DNA of 64,000 nucleotides from Melastoma dodecandrum (lineage: Eukaryota; Streptophyta; Magnoliopsida; Myrtales; Melastomataceae), in contig JARUPY010000606.1 of the NCBI GenBank assembly GCA_029817715.1, positions 4,154,001 through 4,218,000 on the forward strand, read 5' to 3'. Under the pieces are notes generated by a model. That model did no database searches, had not been told where the DNA came from, and saw nothing but the letters and a program-made list of their open reading frames with translations. Every line of letters begins with the position of its first letter. Positions within the stretch are counted from its first letter, which is position 1. A program made the translations under genes and the position numbers. Of this stretch, positions 58,356 to 64,000 are shown in pieces.

Positions 58356-59305
58356 ATGAGGTACTTAATCGGTGCCGCGATCATGATGATCGGCGTCGTG
58401 TTTCCCGTTGGTTACATGATGTTTAGGAACAAGCGGGTGCCGTCCTACTCGTTTCCCGTGCCGACCGTGGTGGCCCCGCCTTCGGGTTACGTCAAGCAAA
58501 TGTATGTCCTCGGGTTGATCCTCTCGCATTTTCGGATTTTGTTTGAAATTTTTTGTTCGAGTTGTGGATCTGGATTTGGTTTTTCTGGGAATGTCGTTTT
58601 GTTAGGGTTTGGGGAATTTTTGTTTGTTGTTTGGAATCGAATTGTCTCTGCTTTGGGAGGTTTTGGCTACTAGCTCTAGGGACTTGCGAGGATTAGCCAA
58701 GTAAGTATTTCAATTGATGTTAGAAAATACGAGCTGCCAGCGCGGTTGTATTATGCGGCATCGGGTCTCAGCTTCTTCCTTGATGTCATGCACATCAACT
58801 TTTTGAGTTTTAATAGATGACTTAAGTACATCATCATGGATAAATTTAACACCCTGGTCTTTCTCGTAAAAGGAAATATAGGAATCGATTGCATTTTCCA
58901 CCAAAAGTGTCTAGACTTTCCCTACGTTGAAGAAATTCAGCTACTGGTTTAGTGGGTTTCGTTGTGGATTTTTTTGGCCATTGGTTTGTGTAAGCAGGTG
59001 AGCCGGAGTTGATGCTTCCAGTGAATCTCTGATTGAAGTTTAATCCTGTACGTTTTTGTGAGTTAGATGTTACTAGAGCCGTGGGATTTGCCAACACGAT
59101 AGACAGTAGCCGTAGTGCGTCCTTAACCTCGTGTTTATCGATTGCCATCCTTAGATTTCAGCTGTTAACAGCAAGGACGCATAGGTTATTCTTTGTTCAT
59201 GAAATGATCCCGTCTGCATATAACTTTTCTATGTTTTCTTCACCTGAGCAGCCGTGTGTTCTGATGTTTTCTCTCTGAACTTTCAGGAGAAAGGCTTTGA
59301 TATAG
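58356..59305 (+). CDS. Predicted small single-pass membrane protein, 54 residues
   Basis: Exons 58356-58501 and 59287-59305, joined CAAAT-GTATGT...TTTCAG-GAG. The short second exon completes KQMRKALI and a stop. From ATG 58356 the protein is 54 residues: a hydrophobic segment (YLIGAAIMMIGVVFPVGYMM), then FRNKRVPSYS and a Pro/Val tail. Very similar short membrane proteins recur in plants as uncharacterised transmembrane proteins; I do not know a function. If the upstream in-frame stretch FGKTTGVIFEVEPPSP is coding, the protein is longer at its N-terminus with an extra exon. The intron contains an antisense coding-like stretch. Confidence 0.6.
58710..59148 (-). pseudogene. Unidentified antisense coding-like fragment in an intron
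   Basis: Minus-strand frame from 59148 (MAIDKHEVKDALRLLSIVLA ... VAEFLQRRESLDT) continues, after a one-base shift near 58910, as VENAIDSYISFYEKDQGVKF ... EEAETRCRIIQP to a stop at 58710. The change of frame with protein-like text on both sides suggests a frameshifted gene or processed copy. No family recognised. It could be chance, but two joined long frames of balanced composition make that less likely. Confidence 0.35.
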
Positions 59306-60421
59306 GATCATGATCTGGGATTGATTTTTACCTTTATATGATCTAGACAAAGCGCGATTCATTTATGGAAAAGGCAAACCGAATGCGAATTCCAATTCTT
59401 GAAACTGTAGTGGTAAAATTCCTCGGAGAGCACGTCATGATGATATTACATTGAGATGATGGCTGGTTAGATCGGACTCAAGAGTTCAATGAAAGTAAAA
59501 ATCATCATATCGACCCTTGCCAATCAGGAAGTTTGGATTCAATTGTTTGACTTTAAATTTTCTTGATATTACTACATAGAGATAGTCGTTGCCTCTGGCT
59601 GGACGTAAAGAAAAATGGTATGTGGGTGGATGAAAATGACTACTACTGGAAGAGCCAAAACAAAATGCCCCCCACCCCCTCCAGGTACTGAGTCCTTTTC
59701 GTTTTTTACTTGCACGCCGTTGAATAAAAGAAAAGGTAGTTTACTCAACTGCACGTCTATTATATGAATTTGGACGTGAACTTTAAAAAAAGATGGATTA
59801 TAATAGGGAAGAGTGATTTAAATTATAATAGTTGTACGGCAATTTTGGAAGATTTAATATCTAATGGTATGCGTGAAATTCCCTCTCCCACCTCCATTTT
59901 GATTTGATCCTGGTACGTCGATCCGATGATGGAACGTATATTTGAATGCGATTTAGTGTCTTTAGTTTTAAAATTTTTGACTAATGACTTAAAATTGTTG
60001 TTTGAAATATTTTACCAGACAAAAATAAAAAAAAAATGAAACGTTAAATTCTCCTTGAAATGTTGAAATTAATATTTCTAAGTGCTGATTTCAAACATGG
60101 TCGTTTCAAGTACAAATTTCTTAAAAAGTATTAATAGATAAATTGGTGAATTAATTTATTAGTATCCGAAGAAGAAACGTCAGATCGTGTCTCACTCTCT
60201 CCCTCTGAATCTGATGTTTTTGTAATTTTTTCTCTGTATGACTCGACGAAGGAACCTCTTCCCTCTTTAAAATCCCCGACCAATCCGAATCCATCCGAGT
60301 GCCCCTCATTTACCGCTCACTTCCTTCGTCCAGTTTTGGGCAAGGAACTCGCGTTTGACCGACCGATTGACTCCCCCCCCCCCAACCCAAATCCACCCTC
60401 GCCCCAACCGACCCAAAGTCG
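59306..60421. other. Intergenic, upstream of the thioesterase gene
   Basis: AT-rich, then a GC-richer leader from ~60170 with a short C run (~60374-60382). No other exon seen. Confidence 0.5.
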
Positions 60422-63400
60422 ATGGCTTTTGCTTATTGTGTTACTGGGTTGCGCCTCCTTTTCCTCCTGGGGTTGGTGGGGAGCGTTCCCTCCTCCCTCT
60501 CCTTCCCCTTCATCGTCCTTCACGGTTTCTATCGACGTTCTCTCTTCTTCTTTCGTTTTTTTCTTCTTTCTTTCCTGTGGCCTTGTCCGAGCAGTATTTG
60601 GTCGGGTTGGTGGGAATTTGTGGGGTTGATGTTTGCGAGCTGGAAAATTCTCGTCTTTGATTGGGTCGCCTTTGCGGATTTGTTTTGTTTTTGCTGCCAT
60701 TCTTTCCTGGGATTAGTTGATTGCTGGTGCCTATGTTGAGAGTGATGGTGTGAGTTGATGATTACTCGGTGCTTGCTTGCCTGTGTTGGATGAAGGAGGA
60801 TGGTCGGTGGAGGACGTCCTGCAGTTTGTATGGAGTTTAATATGGATTTTGTTGCTTGCAAATGCAATTAGCCGATTGACTTAATATAATTCATTTTCTG
60901 CAGAGTGTTATTGATTTACTGTGGCATCGCCTGCTGATGCCCCACCTCTTATTTTCTTCTTTTTAACCATCCCGTGTCTTAAAAACGTTTTCTACCCGCA
61001 GGGATCGGAGATCAGTGCTCCAATAAAGGAGTTTCTCATTTCACCGAAATTTTGAGCCAGTATTCTGGTTCCAAAGGCTATTGCGTGTACGGTCATATTT
61101 TATCCCTCTAATAGCCTGCTTCCTTCGTGTGGTTTCTGCATATAATCATTAGTTCTGCCTATCTTTTGTTACAGTGAAGTTGGGGATGGGTCATGGGATT
61201 CGTGGTTTATGCCTCTTGACAAACAGGTAGATTATTGAAGTATATATTCAATTTATTTTCTTTTTGCTGGGCTGGTTTTTTCAGATCTAAAGTTCACTAA
61301 TTGTTCAAGACTAACGCCATTTTTCCCTTAATTATTTCAGGCAGCAGTTGTTTGTGACAAGGTTGGAGACATTCTGTCAGGGTTCCTATCTTCTATTGTC
61401 TCAGCAATTTTGAATTCTGACCATTGATATTTGCTGGCTTTACAGGTCAAGGAAATGGAAGAACTAAGTCAGGGATACAACATTGTTGGTCTCTCTCAGG
61501 TTAGAATTGAATCACTATTCGTGCCATGATTGTGCTTAAATCCATTGGCTGCTCACATTTTATGATGTTACCTGTCAAAGAGGGATAGAAATCAATGAAA
61601 CTATGTTTTATTGTGGCAGTTATCTGCCTAGTCAGTAGTATACTTGGGGATACCGACTGCCTCTTTTCTGTAGACCGTGCATGTCATCCGATTTGTGTTT
61701 TTGAAGGGTATCGCTCTGGTTCTCATGTTCTTGTTGGTTTGTCTGCAGGGAAATTTAATTGGTCGGGGAGTTCTCGAGTTTTGTGACGGAGGACCACCTG
61801 TAAGATTCAGCTCAACACATCTTGTTTGTTATCACTTTTCTGAATGACTCCTACGGTTGACGAACTCCTATTTCTCTTTTATGTTGCCAGGTTAAGAATT
61901 TCATTTCTCTGGGAGGACCTCATGCGGGTACTGCTTCTGTCCCTCTATGTGGGGTATGTCCCTTAAAAACTGTTCTTTCTGATCAGTTGTTTGATATGAA
62001 CATAATGTCGCCGATTCTACGAGTTCATTGTTATAAGTGGGAATTCTAAGGGGGGATTTTTTTTACCCCTATCTCCCAAGTAATTTCTGAATCCATGATA
62101 ACTGGATACTCCTACTCTTATTTGCAGACTGGTCCTATGTGCGCTATAGTGGACAATCTCATCAAGTCACAAATCTACAGCGACTTCATCCAAGTAAACA
62201 TCTGTTTCTTCCACATATATCCATGTCATGGTTTTAATTCCTCTTTTATCCAAATGAAAATGCTGTACATGTCGATCTTGTTGTCTAATACCTTGTCAGT
62301 GTTGTTAAATCCTATTATTTTCTTCATGTCAGACTCACTTTGCGCCTAGTGGCTATTTAAAGCTTCCAAATGTGAGTCCTCTCTATCTATGTAGTATGCC
62401 TGACTTTTTGCTTCAGATTTATCTTTTCAAGAAGAGGATTTACTTGTAAATACCGATTCCCGAGATTCAACCTTTCATTGTAATAATTGCGGGACCTATG
62501 AACTATAATTGATGTTAGAACTCGTTATGCCTTACCATTTCTGTGTGACTGCCATTGCAGGCTATATCCGATTACTTGGCGAAATGTAGGTTCCTCCCTC
62601 GGCTGAACAATGAAATACCAAGTGAGAGAAATTATATATACAAGGAGAGATTCACCAGCTTACATAACCTGGTGCTCATCATGGTCAGTTGCCATCATTT
62701 TATTTTGTGGTTGGGCAGCTGTTCCTTTGTGACTGAACAGCTGCACCTGTCAGTTTGACATTAAAAGCAGTTCACTTAATTCAGTTTCTTGTGTTTGCTG
62801 TATTAACAGCACGAGCAGGATACTGTTTTGATCCCAAAGGAAACGTCCTGGTTTGGGTATTATCCAGACGGATTGTTTAAGCCCATAACACCTCCTAATG
62901 AGGTAAACTGATCAAGCCTTGTCTGTGCAGCTTCTCAAATTACTCAAAAAAGATGTTTTTCTTTGTTGCTGTTCGGATTCTCCTTTCCTTTTTTATGCCA
63001 CCTCCAGTCTTGATAATGTGACTAGACCAGTGGGGCATGTCAAATTAAACAGAGAATTAGGATGTGATACTCTCACTCACACATACAGACGTAACAGCTG
63101 CCAATAAGCATTCACTTGGTAATCTGGATGACTTAAGTGCCTTATGCTGATGGTTGGTGTCTTATGCCGATGGTCGGTACACAAACGAATTTAAAGTTGC
63201 TTCAGAAAGATGGTTATGGCCATCGCGTATTGTGATCTCTCCATCCTCTTTGTTCTCATTTGTCAATTGTTCATTCTGGAGTGTTTATTTGCTAGGACTA
63301 GAGCTAAGGGGTGGGAAGTTTTTCTGATGCTTGCTTCACTCTTTCAGACCAAGCTTTATACGGAGGACTGGATCGGTCTTAGAAGCCTGGACGAAGCAGG

Positions 63401-63656
63401 GAGGGTGCACTACCTTAGCGTTGCTGGCAATCATCTCGGAATATCAAAGGGAGACATTAAAAAGTACGTGGTTCCTTATTTGAAGGACGAACAACTAGCT
63501 ACGAGCCAGAGACAAGCTGTGCCAGCCAACTCTGACGATGATTCTGAAGTTATACTGACCGAGGAGGGGTCATTTTACGAGTTGCCTTTGCCCGTAAAGC
63601 CCTTCTTGGAGGAGTTGCTAGCGCTGGCCGAGGGAAACCCCGTCACATATCATTGA
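60422..63656 (+). CDS. Palmitoyl-protein thioesterase (PPT1 family)
   Basis: Twelve exons: 60422-60524, 61002-61086, 61175-61226, 61341-61361, 61446-61499, 61749-61799, 61891-61953, 62128-62193, 62333-62371, 62561-62683, 62810-62902, 63348-63656; 352 residues, all joins in frame. An N-terminal signal peptide (LRLLFLLGLVGSV) leads into FIVLHGIGDQCSNKG. The alpha/beta-hydrolase triad is visible: Ser104 in GLSQGN, Asp223 in EQDTVLIP, His279 in VAGNHLGI. Other family text: EFCDGGPPVKNFISLGGPHA, CRFLPRLNNE, SWFGYYPDGLFKPI, LYTEDWIGLRSLDEAG. The enzyme cleaves palmitate from cysteines of S-acylated proteins, in lysosomes in animals and likely the vacuole or secretory path here. After the usual end (VVPYLKDEQ) there is an extra ~55-residue acidic tail. 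The third exon junction (GT-GTACGG) was chosen to keep GYCVEVGDG in frame. Confidence 0.93.
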
Positions 63657-64000
63657 TTCAACGAGATGTACCCGGGAAGAGGTCTCTTCCGCTGGGTTTT
63701 TAAGCTTATGGTACATATCCCAGAAAATATACACGATTCTCCTTACCATGGCAGTGGACAGTGTGAGAAGATGATGTTGGGCAATGTCCTTTCTTTTTGT
63801 GTGATTATTCCTCGATGATGACGTGGGGGCGCAGAGGGGGTACATGTTTCAACTCAGGCCGGCATATTCCATTTATAGGAACTAAAAAGTCGATTTGATG
63901 CATGGGAAGGAATGCGGGGTGGTGGCACAGCCAAGCAAGGCATAATATGTTATAAGGTTTGGATATGACAAATGGGAATTTGAATAACCCCAAGGCTTTG
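63657..64000. other. 3' flank of the thioesterase gene
   Basis: Probable 3' UTR and intergenic DNA to the window end. No further gene recognised. Confidence 0.5.

Overview
The window is nuclear DNA of a flowering plant, most likely a eudicot. The evidence is many short exons with GT-AG introns, plant families (SAUR, PMEI, PPR, WAT1, plant MMP, VAP27, an OWL1-type J protein), AT-rich intergenic DNA and plant LTR retrotransposons primed from initiator tRNA-Met. The species cannot be fixed from the sequence.

Layout. 1-4302: a Copia element (5' LTR cut by the window edge) with heat-shock-element-like motifs in its LTR, an in-frame stop in integrase and most of RT/RNase H deleted. It sits in an older antisense Copia remnant. 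4303-10803: long poly-G and poly-C tracts, a PMEI gene, an NDUFAF6-like gene, an SKU5-type multicopper oxidase pseudogene and an intron-containing SAUR gene. 11311-13167 (-): an 11-exon trehalose-6-phosphate phosphatase. 13168-19171: mostly AT-rich intergenic DNA with a KAS III pseudogene. 19172-21435 (+): a six-exon adenine phosphoribosyltransferase. 22078-25580 (-): a small non-autonomous LTR element arranged LTR-internal-LTR-internal-LTR. 25921-28414 (+): a decaying YbaK-domain gene, followed by a two-exon C-terminal fragment of an unrecognised minus-strand gene. 30851-33377 (-): VAP27. 35177-40949 (-): a 13-exon OWL1/DNAJC11-like J protein. 41377-43238 (-): a two-finger U1-type zinc-finger protein. 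43239-50470: degenerate retroelement DNA with minisatellites and a WAT1 transporter pseudogene broken by a short LTR insertion and a 41-bp triplication. 50558-52310 (+): a PPR pseudogene. 53081-54199 (-): an intact matrix metalloproteinase. 56030-57592 (+): an O-fucosyltransferase pseudogene. 58356-59305 (+): a predicted 54-residue membrane protein. 60422-63656 (+): a 12-exon palmitoyl-protein thioesterase.

The intact genes are independent housekeeping, signalling and cell-wall genes; no operon or cluster logic is visible. Long multi-exon genes read without any frameshift. The frameshifts and stops in the neighbouring SKS, KAS III, YbaK, WAT1, PPR and O-FucT copies are therefore probably real decay, not poor sequence. 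Exon joins were made by eye from GT/AG sites, frame and family recall. No alignment or database search was run.
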